A stretch of DNA of 64,000 nucleotides. Origin: Aquimarina sp. MMG016. GTDB taxonomy: Bacteria; Bacteroidota; Bacteroidia; Flavobacteriales; Flavobacteriaceae. Positions 24,697 through 35,400 of the stretch are shown one piece after another (positions within the stretch are counted from its first letter, which is position 1; each line of letters begins with the position of its first letter). A program made the position numbers and the translations under genes. The DNA lies in assembly GCF_018100805.1 (NCBI RefSeq), contig NZ_JAGJEA010000001.1:558001-622000 (forward strand), in the 5' to 3' direction. Under the pieces are notes generated by a model, which was not told where the DNA came from, did no database searches, and saw only the letters and a program-made list of their open reading frames with translations.

Positions 24697-25638
24697 ATGC
24701 CAACCGCTATAACAGAAGCAAAATTTTTCGCCTGTAGTCAAAGTACCGAACTAGCAGAAAAAATGGTGACTGCCTATGGTGCCGAATTAGGTAATATTAT
24801 TACATCAACATATAGTGATGGAGAGTTTCAACCTTCTTTTGAAGAATCTGTAAGAGGATCAAGAGTATTTATTATAGGATCAACGCATCCTAACTCTGAT
24901 CATCTGATGGAAATGTTATTGATGCTGGATGCTGCAAAGAGAGCTTCAGCACGACATATTACAGCCGTATTACCTTATTATGGATGGGCACGTCAGGATA
25001 GAAAAGACAAACCAAGAGTTCCTATTGCAGCAAAGCTGATTGCTAAAATGTTAGAAACTGCGGGTGCAACAAGGATCATTACAATGGATCTTCATGCGGA
25101 TCAAATCCAAGGATTCTTTGAGAAACCGGTAGATCATTTATTTGCATCTACCATTTTTCTACCTTACTTGCAATCATTAAATCTCGATGATCTTACGATT
25201 GCGTCACCGGATATGGGTGGTTCTAAAAGAGCCTATGCATATTCCAAAGCATTAAGTAGTGATGTAGTAATATGTTATAAGCAACGCGCCAAAGCCAATG
25301 TGATATCTCATATGGAATTAATCGGTGATGTAACAGGTAAAAATGTGGTATTAGTAGATGATATGGTAGATACCGCAGGAACATTAACCAAAGCAGCCGA
25401 TCTAATGATGGAAAGAGGAGCAAAAAGTGTACGTGCTATCTGTACACACCCTATTCTTTCCGGCAATGCTTATGAAAAATTAGAAAACTCAAAACTAGAA
25501 GAATTGATCGTAACTGATTCTATTCCGTTGCGACAAGAAAGTAATAAAATTAGAGTGATAACTTGTGCAGATTTATTTGCAGATGTAATGCACAGGGTGC
25601 ATCACAACGAGTCTATCAGTTCTAAATTTATAATGTAA
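24697..25638 (+). CDS. prs: Ribose-phosphate pyrophosphokinase (PRPP synthetase)
   Basis: 313 residues, usual length for a class I enzyme. It makes 5-phosphoribosyl 1-diphosphate from ribose 5-phosphate and ATP for purine, pyrimidine, histidine and NAD synthesis. Visible signatures: the N-terminal YSDGEF loop, the ATP-site segment YYGWARQDRK, MDLHADQIQGFF, and the PRPP loop VVLVDDMVDTAGT near residues 213-225. It is followed after 23 bases by rplY, a conserved pairing in Bacteroidetes. Confidence 0.97.
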   Translation: MPTAITEAKFFACSQSTELAEKMVTAYGAELGNIITSTYSDGEFQPSFEESVRGSRVFIIGSTHPNSDHLMEMLLMLDAAKRASARHITAVLPYYGWARQDRKDKPRVPIAAKLIAKMLETAGATRIITMDLHADQIQGFFEKPVDHLFASTIFLPYLQSLNLDDLTIASPDMGGSKRAYAYSKALSSDVVICYKQRAKANVISHMELIGDVTGKNVVLVDDMVDTAGTLTKAADLMMERGAKSVRAICTHPILSGNAYEKLENSKLEELIVTDSIPLRQESNKIRVITCADLFADVMHRVHHNESISSKFIM

Positions 25639-25661
25639 ATTAATAATTAATAAATTTTAAA

Positions 25662-26291
25662 ATGAAATCATTAACAATCAATGCATCTCAAAGAGAAAGC
25701 GTAGGCAAGAAAGCGACAAAAGCCTTACGTAATGCTGGACAGGTACCTTGTGTAATATACGGTGGAGACACTGTTGTACACTTTGCTGCGCCAGAAATTG
25801 CGTTCAAAAATTTAGTGTACACTCCAGACGTTCATACCGTGGTAATAGCGTTGGATAATGGTACAAAAATAAATGCTATCCTACAGGATATCCAATTTCA
25901 CCCTGTAACTGATAGAATCTTACACATCGATTTTATTGAAATCTTTGATGATAAACCGATCACTATTTCACTTCCTTTCAAAACGACAGGAAACTCTAAA
26001 GGTGTTCGTAACGGTGGTGTATTACGTTTCAATCTTAGACGTATTACAGTAAAAGGACTTGCTTCTAAATTACCAGACCTAATCGAAGGAGATATTACCA
26101 ACCTTAAAATAGGAAACAAATTATATGTTACAGATGTAGCAAGTGATGATTTCACTATCCTGCACCCTGATAATACTGTAATTTGTATGGTGAAAACTTC
26201 TCGTGTTGCTATTGCAGATGACGAGGATGAAGAAGAAGAAACTGAAGGAGGAGAAACTCCAGCAGCAGAAGCTCCAGCAGCAGAAGCATAG
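25662..26291 (+). CDS. rplY: 50S ribosomal protein L25 / general stress protein Ctc
   Basis: 209 residues: an N-terminal L25 domain (about 1-90) that binds 5S rRNA, a C-terminal TL5-like beta domain (about 95-180), then an acidic and Ala/Glu-rich tail ([12 protein letters not shown] onward) common in the Ctc form of Bacteroidetes. It sits between prs and pth, the usual order. A strong terminator follows. Confidence 0.95.
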   Translation: MKSLTINASQRESVGKKATKALRNAGQVPCVIYGGDTVVHFAAPEIAFKNLVYTPDVHTVVIALDNGTKINAILQDIQFHPVTDRILHIDFIEIFDDKPITISLPFKTTGNSKGVRNGGVLRFNLRRITVKGLASKLPDLIEGDITNLKIGNKLYVTDVASDDFTILHPDNTVICMVKTSRVAIADDEDEEEETEGGETPAAEAPAAEA

Positions 26292-26319
26292 TTTCTTATT
26301 AACTAGAGAATATTATAAA

Positions 26320-26358
26320 AGCACTTTGAACCATATTCAGAGTGCTTTTTTTATTTTT
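26320..26358 (+). terminator. Rho-independent terminator after rplY
   Basis: AGCACTTTGAA and TTCAGAGTGCT pair over 11 positions (one G-U) around CCATA, followed by TTTTTTATTTTT. It ends the prs-rplY message. Confidence 0.85.
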
Positions 26359-26372
26359 ACAAAAAATATTTA

Positions 26373-26501
26373 GGCGTGTCCTCCGTTACACTACGGCCGG
26401 GCTATCCGCTGTATCTTTTTTATGATTACCCTTCAACAAGTCTATGCCGATAAGCAGACTCAGGGCAGCATAAAAAAGGATGCCGCTGCTATCCCTCACG
26501 C
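26373..26501. repeat. Dispersed palindromic intergenic repeat, copy A
   Basis: About 129 bases bounded by GGCGTG and CACGC, with GGGCTATCCGCTGTATC on the left and GGATGCCGCTGCTATCCCT on the right as imperfect inverted arms. The same arms occur in inverted orientation at 35735-35857. It lies between the rplY terminator and pth, so it would form part of the pth leader. It resembles repeats I remember from flavobacterial intergenic regions; copy number cannot be judged here. Confidence 0.6.
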
Positions 26502-26514
26502 AAAAAGAAATCAT

Positions 26515-27147
26515 ATGTTTTCTATAATTAGAACATTATTTTCAAAAAAAAGAACAGTAGTCGAAACTCAAGAAGAGCTCATGAAAAAATTTCTTGTCGC
26601 AGGTTTAGGGAATATAGGCCCTAAATATCATAACACCCGACATAACATAGGCTTCAGAGTGTTGGATGCTTTAGCAAAAGAAGAAAACCTTACTTTCGAA
26701 ACTCAAAAATTAGGAGATCTCACCACTTATAAGTTCAAAGGAAGGACAATTATTTTACTGAAACCCAACACCTATATGAACCTTAGTGGAAAAGCAGTTC
26801 GATATTGGCTAGAAAAAGAAAAAGTTCCTATAGAAAATCTTTTGGTAGTCACCGATGATATCAATCTTCCTTTCGGAACTATTAGACTTAAAGCAAAAGG
26901 CAGTGCTGGAGGCCATAATGGATTAAAAGATATCGAAGCTCAACTCAACACTTCTAAATATTGCAGGTTTAGGTTTGGTGTAGGATCAGAATTTAGTAAA
27001 GGCAGGCAAGTAGATTATGTATTAGGAGAATGGAGCGAGGAAGAAGAAACCACAATGCCAGAAAGGTTAGAAAAAGGCATTGCACTCATCAAATCTTTTG
27101 CAACTGCCGGGTTATCAAACACCATGAATACCTTTAACGGAAAATAA
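26515..27147 (+). CDS. pth: Peptidyl-tRNA hydrolase
   Basis: Releases peptides from prematurely dropped peptidyl-tRNA. The core begins KKFLVAGLGNIGPKYHNTRHNIGF and carries the catalytic His (NTRHNIGF), Asn in KPNTYMNLSG and the DDINLPFG and GSAGGHNGLKDIE blocks. ATG 26515 gives 210 residues with a 22-residue flavobacterial-type leader; ATG 26581 would give the core alone. The frame stays open further upstream to 26422, but that part lies inside a dispersed repeat and is unlikely to be translated. Confidence 0.93.
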   Translation: MFSIIRTLFSKKRTVVETQEELMKKFLVAGLGNIGPKYHNTRHNIGFRVLDALAKEENLTFETQKLGDLTTYKFKGRTIILLKPNTYMNLSGKAVRYWLEKEKVPIENLLVVTDDINLPFGTIRLKAKGSAGGHNGLKDIEAQLNTSKYCRFRFGVGSEFSKGRQVDYVLGEWSEEEETTMPERLEKGIALIKSFATAGLSNTMNTFNGK

Positions 27148-27371
27148 ATACCAAAATTCATCGTATTTCCTTAATTTTATATTTAATAAAGAAGCTGGCA
27201 AAAATTGATTCGCAAACAAACATTTTAATACACTAATGTATTATAGTAATAGCTTTATTATTTTACCAAAATCAGACTTATTGAAATGAGATATATCATT
27301 CAAATTAATATTTATTATAGTGTTCAATAACGAATTCCATCTGACAACTGAAAACAAATAAGAACAAACAG

Positions 27372-28304
27372 ATGAAACGTTACACTGACGCAAAAACATA
27401 CGACAACCAAACACCTTCTGTAGTTACCATTGGTACATTTGATGGAGTGCATATTGGTCATAAAAAAATCATTGAGCGTCTTGTAGAAAGCGCTCATAAT
27501 AATGGTTTAGAATCTGTAATACTCACCTTCTTTCCACACCCAAGAATGGTTTTACAACAAGATTCTAATATTAAACTGATCAATACCATTGATGAACGAA
27601 TTCAGATTCTGGAAAAAACAGGGTTAGACAATTTAGTCATTCACCCATTCACTAAAGAATTCTCTCGTCTTACTGCAGGAGAATACGTGCAGCAGATGTT
27701 AGTGGATTGCTTAGATGTAAGACACGTAATCATTGGATATGATCATAGATTTGGGCGTAATCGTAATTCTAACATCACTGATTTGGCTTCTTATGGTATC
27801 CAGAATGACTTTACAGTAGAAGAAATTTCTAAACAAGATATTGATGATGTTGCTGTAAGCTCCACCAAGATCCGAGAAGCTTTGCTGAATGGAGACATCA
27901 CTAGGGCCAATAAATATCTCGGATATAATTTTATGCTTACAGGAAGAGTGGTAAAAGGAAAAGAGCTAGGCCGTAAACTCAATTACCCTACTGCTAATCT
28001 ACATATCGCAGAAAACTATAAACTAATCCCAAAAAACGGAGTTTATATTATTAAATCTTGTATAGACAGTAAAACTTATTATGGGATGATGAATATTGGC
28101 AACAATCCTACTGTTAATGGTACTCATCAAACCATTGAAGCACATTTTTTTGACGCATCATTTAATCTGTACGAAAAAAAGATACAAATCGAAATGCTAA
28201 AACGTATACGTGATGAAAAAAAGTTTGACTCCATAGAGCATTTACAGGATGCCATGCAACAAGATGAAGACTTCTCTCGTGATTATATAAACTCATTAGT
28301 ATGA
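27372..28304 (+). CDS. ribF: Bifunctional riboflavin kinase / FAD synthetase
   Basis: 310 residues. The N-terminal FAD synthetase (nucleotidyltransferase) part has TIGTFDGVHIGHKKI near residue 20 and VIGYDHRFGRNR; the C-terminal flavokinase part has GRVVKGKELGRKLNYPTAN and GVYII. It makes FMN and then FAD from riboflavin. It is preceded by 225 bases without a gene. Its stop overlaps the next start by four bases (ATGA). Confidence 0.96.
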   Translation: MKRYTDAKTYDNQTPSVVTIGTFDGVHIGHKKIIERLVESAHNNGLESVILTFFPHPRMVLQQDSNIKLINTIDERIQILEKTGLDNLVIHPFTKEFSRLTAGEYVQQMLVDCLDVRHVIIGYDHRFGRNRNSNITDLASYGIQNDFTVEEISKQDIDDVAVSSTKIREALLNGDITRANKYLGYNFMLTGRVVKGKELGRKLNYPTANLHIAENYKLIPKNGVYIIKSCIDSKTYYGMMNIGNNPTVNGTHQTIEAHFFDASFNLYEKKIQIEMLKRIRDEKKFDSIEHLQDAMQQDEDFSRDYINSLV

Positions 28305-29644
28305 TCAATCGGTGGTTGTTCACACAAATAGATAATAGTGCTCTGATTATCTTCAGAGTTTTTTTTGGTTTTCTTATTGCCGCCGAAGCTTTTGGAGCCA
28401 TTTTTACCGGATGGATCAAAAGAACATTAATAGAACCCGAATTTACATTTAACTTTATTGGGTTAGACTTTTTGCAACCATTGCCTGGCAACGGAATGTA
28501 TTTTTACTTTGCGGTAATGGGAGTTTTTGGACTTCTGGTAATGATTGGTTATAAATATCGCTGGAGCATCATTGCCTACACAATCATGTGGGCAGGAGTA
28601 TATTTTATGCAAAAATCTTCTTACAACAACCACTACTATCTACTATTTCTATTACTTATTATGATGAGTGTTTTGCCTGCTGGTAACTACTTTTCTATAG
28701 ACGTAAAACGAAAACCTTCACTCAAAAAAATAGCGATGCCCAGATGGTGTGTTCTACTAATCATAGCTCAACTATGGATCGTATACACTTATGCGTCTGT
28801 GGCCAAGCTATATCCTGATTGGTTAGATTATACAGTAGCAAAAAATTTAATGTTAGGAAAAATTAATTACCCTATCGTAGGACAATTGTTACAACATCAT
28901 TGGTCACATATAAGCATTACATATTTCGGAATTTTGTTTGACCTACTAATTGTTCCATTACTATTATGGAGAAAAACTAGGTTCACAGCTTTTTGTATGA
29001 GTATCTTCTTTCATCTATTTAATTCTATAGTATTCCAGATTGGTATATTTCCATATATGTCTCTCGCATTTACAGTTTTCTTCTTCTCCAGAGAAAGAAT
29101 GCATCAGGTCTTTATGAAGAAAAAAGAATTCTACAGTGATAATGAAATAATTGTTCCTTCTTATAAAAAACCATTGCTTATTTTAGCATCCATTTGGTTT
29201 GTTATACAGATAGCCTTACCTCTGCGCCATTGGGTGATTCCAGGAGATGTGCTTTGGACAGAAGAAGGGCATAGGATGAGTTGGAGGATGATGCTTAGAG
29301 GTCGTTCTGGTATGACAAATTTTTATATCCTTGATAAAAATGATCCAAATGCCAAAAAGAAGTACGTAAACAAAAACGACTACTTATCTAAAAAACAATT
29401 ACGTACGGTTTCTACTAAACCGGATGCTATGTGGCAATTTGCACAGCGTCTTAAAAAAGAATACGATACCAAAGGGAAAGATGTGGCTGTATATGTAAAA
29501 AGTAAAGTTTCTGTTAATGGTAAAAAGCATAGAGATTTTATTGATCCTAAAGTTGATCTTGCAAGCGTCCCCTGGAATTATTTTGCTACAAATCCATGGA
29601 TCATTAAATATCCTGAAGTAAACGATTCAGAACAAAAAGAATAA
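28301..29644 (+). CDS. HTTM-domain membrane protein (vitamin K carboxylase-like)
   Basis: 447 residues with about eight to ten membrane segments in the first 300 residues, then a soluble C-terminal domain. The pattern (LIIFRVFFGFLIAAEAFGAI at the start, YNNHYYLLFLL, the R-x-x-LP-L-x-H-W segment LPLRHWVIPGDVLW, and SWRMMLR) is that of HTTM / vitamin K-dependent gamma-carboxylase-like proteins of Bacteroidetes. The reaction in bacteria is not established. The gene overlaps ribF by four bases, so expression is coupled. Confidence 0.8.
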   Translation: MINRWLFTQIDNSALIIFRVFFGFLIAAEAFGAIFTGWIKRTLIEPEFTFNFIGLDFLQPLPGNGMYFYFAVMGVFGLLVMIGYKYRWSIIAYTIMWAGVYFMQKSSYNNHYYLLFLLLIMMSVLPAGNYFSIDVKRKPSLKKIAMPRWCVLLIIAQLWIVYTYASVAKLYPDWLDYTVAKNLMLGKINYPIVGQLLQHHWSHISITYFGILFDLLIVPLLLWRKTRFTAFCMSIFFHLFNSIVFQIGIFPYMSLAFTVFFFSRERMHQVFMKKKEFYSDNEIIVPSYKKPLLILASIWFVIQIALPLRHWVIPGDVLWTEEGHRMSWRMMLRGRSGMTNFYILDKNDPNAKKKYVNKNDYLSKKQLRTVSTKPDAMWQFAQRLKKEYDTKGKDVAVYVKSKVSVNGKKHRDFIDPKVDLASVPWNYFATNPWIIKYPEVNDSEQKE

Positions 29645-29647
29645 AGG

Positions 29648-30229
29648 TTATTCTCGCAACCAAATATCCGGATCCAGGTGAAACATTTTTCTATTACCTT
29701 GGACAGCTTCACTATCTCGTAACCACCAATAAGGAAAAGGAGTCGTAATCGCATAATGAAGATGTGGTGGTTTACCTACAGCATTACCCGTAGTACCAAC
29801 AGTGCCTAATTTGGTTCCTGTTTTGACTGGTTGCAATGGAAAAGCATCTACCTCATCGAGATGAGCATAGTAATGAAACCGCCATTTGGGACCAAGCACC
29901 ATAACTGTCTTCCCTCCTTTGCCACCTTCATACGTATAGATAACAATACCGTAGGTAGATGAAATTACATCAGTGCCTTTTTCTTTAAAAATATCAATTC
30001 CTTTATGTGTGATCGAACTTCCCCAGGGATATGCCCAAAAAGAATGGTCATCCCAATCTTTGGTAGTTGCTCCTTTGACTGGGATAATCATTTTTTGAGG
30101 TATCAAAAACCCCAATCCGATAACTACGAGGGGCAGTAACGTATATTTTCGGGTGTTTCGGTTTCTGTATAGAAAACCTATCCATGTAAATAGAGAAACC
30201 AAAAATCGTCTGGTGGTAGCTGTGATCAT
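29648..30229 (-). CDS. M23-family (LytM) metallopeptidase
   Basis: 193 residues. A membrane segment at about 29-45 anchors it to the inner membrane, with the catalytic domain outside. Zinc ligands are visible in THKGIDIF (His, Asp) and PHLHYAI (His-x-His). These enzymes cut peptidoglycan cross-bridges; lone flavobacterial members may be hydrolases or activators. It converges with the HTTM gene across only three bases. Confidence 0.85.
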   Translation of the reverse strand: MITATTRRFLVSLFTWIGFLYRNRNTRKYTLLPLVVIGLGFLIPQKMIIPVKGATTKDWDDHSFWAYPWGSSITHKGIDIFKEKGTDVISSTYGIVIYTYEGGKGGKTVMVLGPKWRFHYYAHLDEVDAFPLQPVKTGTKLGTVGTTGNAVGKPPHLHYAITTPFPYWWLRDSEAVQGNRKMFHLDPDIWLRE

Positions 30230-30343
30230 ATATTCAAATATACAACATAAGGCAACGTATATTTATGATCGTGATTGAGGTATAAAAAACAAGAGTTCTG
30301 TATCAGAACTCTTGTGTATTCTTGATTATTTTAGTATTCTACT

Positions 30344-30502
30344 TTAAAGAAGGCAATTCCCCATAAAACAAGGAACCGGACATCTCGGTGCATTGGCAGG
30401 GCTATTTCCTCCAGGACAATAATACCCACCAGATTTTCCGTTAATTTGCTTAAGCTGATCTCTGCTTAAGGCTTTACCAATGTTTAACAATGATTTTTTC
30501 AT
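30344..30502 (-). CDS. Small precursor-like peptide with leader (paralogue 1), 52 aa
   Basis: 52 codons: MKKSLLNIGKALSRDQLKQI followed by NGKSGG and a Cys/Pro/Gly-rich core with four Cys. The leader is almost identical to that of the next upstream gene. This is the pattern of Bacteroidetes bacteriocin-like or natural-product precursors with a GG-type leader, cleaved and exported by C39 peptidase ABC transporters. No such transporter is in the window. The product and its role are unknown. Confidence 0.65.
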   Translation of the reverse strand: MKKSLLNIGKALSRDQLKQINGKSGGYYCPGGNSPANAPRCPVPCFMGNCLL

Positions 30503-30551
30503 AATTAAGATGATTTAAAAAATTATAATTTTACAAAAGACACTAACTAAC

Positions 30552-30764
30552 TTAGTTACGAATACCATCGTCAAATACGTAACAAAATGGCGTAGAACCA
30601 TCAGGGCATTTTTCATTGCAAGGTACCTGTGCAATAACTTGTGGAGGGTTTGTTCCTTGAGCCAGGCAATACCCCAGAGGATAAACAAATGAGTTTCCTC
30701 CCGAAATTTGTTTTTGTTCTGATTTGCTAAGTGCGGTCCCTAAATTTAACAACGATTTTTTCAT
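30552..30764 (-). CDS. Small precursor-like peptide with GG leader (paralogue 2), 70 aa
   Basis: 70 residues: leader MKKSLLNLGTALSKSEQKQI ending SGG, then a Cys-containing core (four Cys) with no homology to the core of its neighbour. The double-Gly junction near residue 22-23 is a classical C39 cleavage site. It lies 49 bases upstream of paralogue 1, so the two form a tandem pair with conserved leaders and divergent cores. Antimicrobial, signalling or other secreted peptide functions are possible. Confidence 0.7.
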   Translation of the reverse strand: MKKSLLNLGTALSKSEQKQISGGNSFVYPLGYCLAQGTNPPQVIAQVPCNEKCPDGSTPFCYVFDDGIRN

Positions 30765-31061
30765 AAGTAATAATTTTAAAAAATGATTAAGTCCCTGAAC
30801 ATTTTATGACACTCAAGGTTTGTGTCAATTCCAATTACCCTTAATTTGATTTGTTATCCTTTGTATTCCCGTGTATTTATTCAAATCCTACAGGTCTACA
30901 TGGTATTAATGCAAGAATCAAAAAACATAACAGGTGTTTTTTGATTTTTTTCAAACTCTTTTTTAATTAGTTTTGTGCTTTTTGAAACAATTGGTAGTAA
31001 AATTTGTTTGTAATCAATAGATCAACGACAGCTACATTGTTTTAAAGAAATCACCCCTTAT
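30765..31061. other. 297-base divergent intergenic region
   Basis: It separates the leftward peptide genes from the rightward sigma factor gene. It contains no reading frame of note. The only clear structure is a perfect 11-bp hairpin with a T-run at 30917-30951. A TATCCTTTG string near 30858 is one base too long for the -7 consensus. Confidence 0.4.
30917..30951 (+). terminator. Orphan terminator-like hairpin ahead of the sigma factor gene
   Basis: ATCAAAAAACA and TGTTTTTTGAT form a perfect 11-bp stem around TAACAGG, followed by six T. No rightward gene lies upstream, so it could end a small RNA, act as an attenuator, or block antisense transcription from the left. Confidence 0.5.
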
Positions 31062-31664
31062 ATGAATAAAAACAAGCTAGAAAAGATTATTGAACAGGCA
31101 ATACAAGGAAATGAATTGCCCTTTGATCGTTTTCTTAAAGATCTTTTTGAGCAGCTAAAACCTAAACTTCTATCTCTGACACAGTCGCGGCAAGAAGCTG
31201 AAGATATTTTTATTGCTGCAATGCAGAAGTTTTGGGAACGATTTGTAATTCGTCAGGAAAAAATACCTGAAAATAGTATGGGCTATATTTTTGTAATGTG
31301 TAAAAACAACTGGCTTATTTCAAAACGTCATCCCTGGAATTCTATCGTATTAAAGGAGGTACTATCTGAAGATCATAAATTGAATGATCAACATAATTTG
31401 AACGCTGATGATCCTATGGAGAATCTGGAAGTAGAGTGGTTACAAAAAAGGGCTTTATCTCAAGCATTAGATACTTTATCAGAGAAATGTAAAACATTAA
31501 TGCAATCAGAAATGGATCCCAATACAAAATTAAAAGACTTGCAACGGCAATTGGGGTTTCAGAATTACCAGGCTTTGGTACAGGCAAAATACAATTGTAA
31601 AAAAAGGCTTATTAAAAAGGTGTATGAAATATTTGATCAATTAATGAGCCCTAAACAACGTTAA
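31062..31664 (+). CDS. RNA polymerase sigma factor, ECF-like
   Basis: 200 residues. The region 2-like helix (LLSLTQSRQEAEDIFIAAMQKFWERF, about 36-63) and a C-terminal region 4 helix-turn-helix area (ALDTLSEKCKTLMQ then LKDLQRQLGFQNYQALVQAKYNCKKRL) match the divergent Bacteroidetes ECF factors that accompany TPR-CHAT proteins. It would direct polymerase to a small stress regulon. The next gene begins one base after its stop and encodes a membrane protein like an anti-sigma factor. Confidence 0.8.
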   Translation: MNKNKLEKIIEQAIQGNELPFDRFLKDLFEQLKPKLLSLTQSRQEAEDIFIAAMQKFWERFVIRQEKIPENSMGYIFVMCKNNWLISKRHPWNSIVLKEVLSEDHKLNDQHNLNADDPMENLEVEWLQKRALSQALDTLSEKCKTLMQSEMDPNTKLKDLQRQLGFQNYQALVQAKYNCKKRLIKKVYEIFDQLMSPKQR

Positions 31665-31665
31665 C

Positions 31666-32415
31666 ATGGAAGAGATACAGGATAAAGACATATTGCTTAT
31701 TACCCGGTATTTTGACCTGGAACTTTCCGAAAAGGAAATGAAAGCATTCGATCAAAGGTTTCAAGAAGATATGGAATTTGCCAACAAAGTAAATAGGTAT
31801 CAAAAAAGCGTAAATCTTGTTGATAACACCTATCCCAATTCGAATCAAGAGCAACGTGATGAAAAATGGAAACAATTGATTTCTGAAGATTCAGTTTCTA
31901 CGAATACAACTACCTGGAAATGGATTGCCGGCATCGCTGCCACTGTTTTGATACTTATTTCCTCCTGGTATTTTATCTTTCCTTTACAAGAAAATAACCT
32001 TAACGAGCTTGCTCAACAAGCTTGGGGTAAAAAAGCTGGTTTTAGTGATTACCAGATAAGGAACACTTCAGAATCAAATCCAAAACAAGTAGTAATTAGT
32101 GCGTTTAAATCTTACGAACAAAAAGATTATTCGTCTACTATTGAAGCATTAGAAAATTATAATCCTTCTTTATTATACTATGAAGATGCATTGTTGATAC
32201 GAGCTCTCGCTATTCACAAAATGAGTAATTCTAAAAAAGCATTGCAGCTACTAGATTCTTTGGAAAACTATCCTACCCGAAAATTATCAAAAGAAGCTCG
32301 TTGGTACAAAGGATTAATTTATTTGGATCTCAACGATCTTGAATCCGCTAAAAAATATCTTGAAATCCCAAATAATAACAAATCAGCAATCCAATTAAAG
32401 CAATCAACGAACTGA
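31666..32415 (+). CDS. Membrane TPR protein, probable anti-sigma factor
   Basis: 249 residues: a cytoplasmic helical N terminus (1-80) that begins like zinc-less anti-sigma domains (LLITRYFDLELSEKEMKAFDQRFQED), one membrane segment (about 84-103, WIAGIAATVLILISSWYFIF), then a periplasmic TPR-like region (about 140-245). Placement directly after a sigma gene supports control of that factor. Its 3' end overlaps the convergent CHAT gene by 12 bases. Confidence 0.7.
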   Translation: MEEIQDKDILLITRYFDLELSEKEMKAFDQRFQEDMEFANKVNRYQKSVNLVDNTYPNSNQEQRDEKWKQLISEDSVSTNTTTWKWIAGIAATVLILISSWYFIFPLQENNLNELAQQAWGKKAGFSDYQIRNTSESNPKQVVISAFKSYEQKDYSSTIEALENYNPSLLYYEDALLIRALAIHKMSNSKKALQLLDSLENYPTRKLSKEARWYKGLIYLDLNDLESAKKYLEIPNNNKSAIQLKQSTN

Positions 32416-35400
32416 TTTTCTTTTGAAGTATAGAAATATTCCTAGTCCTATACACGCAATTAGCATATATAATATCCAACTCATATCTAAGGATTTTTCA
32501 AACTCTATAGCTGTGTAATCTCCTATAAGGTAAAAGGCACCCCAATAAAACGGATCTTGGGTAAACACATCAGCTGTCTCCAAGTATTTTAGTTTAGCTT
32601 TTTGCAGTGCTTCAGCTTTGTTCATCCCCTTATTTAGGTTGCCGTAAAAGTTTTGCATCACCTCTGGAGTGGTCTTATCTGATACTTCCCAACCGGTTAG
32701 TAACAAACTTTTGGTTCCTGCATATTGAAAAGCAGTACCTAAACTTAGAACCCCTTCACCTTTAGCAATTTTACCCATACCCGTATTACAAGCGCTAAGC
32801 ACAGCCAATTCTGCAGGGATATTGAGTGCGTACAATTCGTGACTGTATAGAATATTATCCTCAATAGAGTCTTTGGTTTTGGTAAAGTAAATTCTTGAAT
32901 TTTCGGGATTTTGATGATCTACTTCTCCATGTAGCGCCAGGTGCAAAACATTATAGTTTGCAAGGTTGTTTTTAAAATTTTGTTCAATTGCCTGTGACCC
33001 AAAAAAGTAACGACCTTTAACAATGGATGCTATTTTTTTGATTTCTCTTCTGGTTCCGGGTAAATCTTCATGAGCATTTCTTAATACCTCAAAATTCATT
33101 TGGTCGCCAACAGCCAAAGAATCTTCATTTGCAAAAGAAAATGCCAAACATTCTTTGCGAACCTCTGATCCCATTGGTCTTTTCTTATCTGCACCATTGA
33201 ATAAAAGGCCTGCCGAATTTGCATAACTAACTGCAAAGTCTTTGATCAAATAGGGCAACTTACTAGTATCCTCTGTTTTTGGATCTGAGGTCAATAAAAG
33301 ATCAAAATTAAGATGCCATAAGGATTCATCAGGAACTATAATAAGGTTATTGCCAACAAAATCATCTTTTATAGGTTCAATTAGTGTTTTATAAAGTTCA
33401 AATCCCAAATTTTTGAAATCTCTGGTGTTTTTTAATAAAATACTTTCTCTAAAACTTGCAACTTCTTCACTCAATCTATTAACCAACAATTTTTTCAAAG
33501 AAATTTTATTCTTTGTAATTACAAAAGCATATAATACATCATCCGACTGAAAATATTCAACAAAAGTGGTACTTACAGATAGGTTATCCTGAATCTTACT
33601 TACAGCTAATGGTTGATTCTCAAACTTTAACTGGTAATACTTTGGATATTTTTCTTCTAATATTTTAATCAAAGAATCCTGTCTTCTGGATATCAACAAA
33701 ACTTCTGCTTCCAAAGATTTTCTGTTACCACTATCTTTGTTGTTGATTAAATTAGATTTTGCTCCCGACAGTTCCTTTCTTAATTCTTTTTCTAATTCTA
33801 AAAGTTCATCTGGCAATCCTGAGTAAACTTTTGCTTTTTCATCATTTAATAATTCTTTCAGGATATTAGACTTACTGTTTTCAGCTATATAAAAAGCAGC
33901 TTCAACGCACTGTTGATTTAGATCATTTTTACACTTTAGCATTTTAGTAGTAATGGCACCGCTGTATACTTTTTTTGAGTCTTTGGCAAACGTCACTTTA
34001 TCCTCGGTGCTGTAAGACCTCCTTAGCACTTCAATTAACCTCTTCGCCTTATCGTATGTTTTAATACTTTCATCAAGTATTTTAACATCCTTTGCCTCAA
34101 GATATTTCTTTTGCAGCGCATATGCTTTTCTTTCTAACGATGTTAATAGTTTTGTAGGAGACAGGCAGTCATCGAATTCTGATTGTGTTAAAACCGACTC
34201 ATTCAGATTTTGATTATTCGATTCTATGGCCTTTTCTGAATATTTAAGAGACTCTTCATAGCTATTTTGTTTTAAAAATAAATCGGAAAGTAAATTATAA
34301 GAAGAAACAATATTTGCGTTCCTGTTTCCAAAAATTTTTATATGAATCTCCAAAGATTTATTTAAAAATTCATAGGACAAGTCATAGGCTCCAACATCTC
34401 TATATAATTTGCCTAATGAGGCATAAACTTCAGCAGTCCTAACATGATTTATCCCTACATTTTTGAGACATATATCCAGTGCTTTTTTAATATAATAGAT
34501 CCCCTTTTCGCCTCCATGTATTTGTCCCATCATATTATATGGAAAAAACAAATCTCTATAACCTTCCCCATACGTTTTAACTCCAATTTCAATAGTTTTC
34601 TCTATGTAATACAATGCCTTCTCTTTTTCTCCCAATTGAAAATAAACAATACCTACATTATGATTTAATCTTGCTTGATCGGGATGATCTTCTCCTAAAT
34701 TATGGATACTTATCTGAAGTGCTCTCTTATAATAGTTAAGACATTTATTAAACGCTTTTTTATAGTAATATATGATTCCTATTTTATTATACATTTTCAC
34801 AAAATAGAAATCGTTTTGATCTAATGTTTTATTGGCAATTTCAAAAGCATTTTCAAAATACTTGAGGGACTCATCATAGTTACCAACTTCGTACAGAATC
34901 TTTCCGATATTTTCATAAACATCTGCCACCTTGATATGTTCATTTCCTAGATGTTCTTTCCTTATATTTAAAGCCTTATTATAATTATCCAAAGACTTTT
35001 CGTATTCTCCTTTAACTCCGTAAACGGATCCTAAATTAAAATAAGAATTAGAGAACTCTAGATCATTTTCCTTCAGGATACTAGTTTTGATATCTAATGC
35101 CTTTTTATAGTATCCTATAACTTCTTGTAAATCTTTCCCATTTAACCTGTGACTAATACCAATATTGTCTAATGCCTTAGCTTCTTGTAGGTTTTTAGGT
35201 CTAAGTCTTTGTCTACTAATTTCCAATGCCTTATTTGCTGTTTGCAATGCCTTTGATAATTGAACATTACTCCATTGAGCTTCAGAAATTTTATTGTAGC
35301 AATTTGCTACTTTTTCCCATTCGTTGCTATCCTTATAAACGGTCAGAGCCTTCTGAAAGTTTATTACAGAATTAGCAAATTTATTATGAAGTAATAAAGA

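Noticed and set aside
26422..26514. N-terminal extension of Pth
   Set aside because: These bases are part of a dispersed repeat that also occurs at 35735-35857 in a non-coding place, so translation is unlikely.
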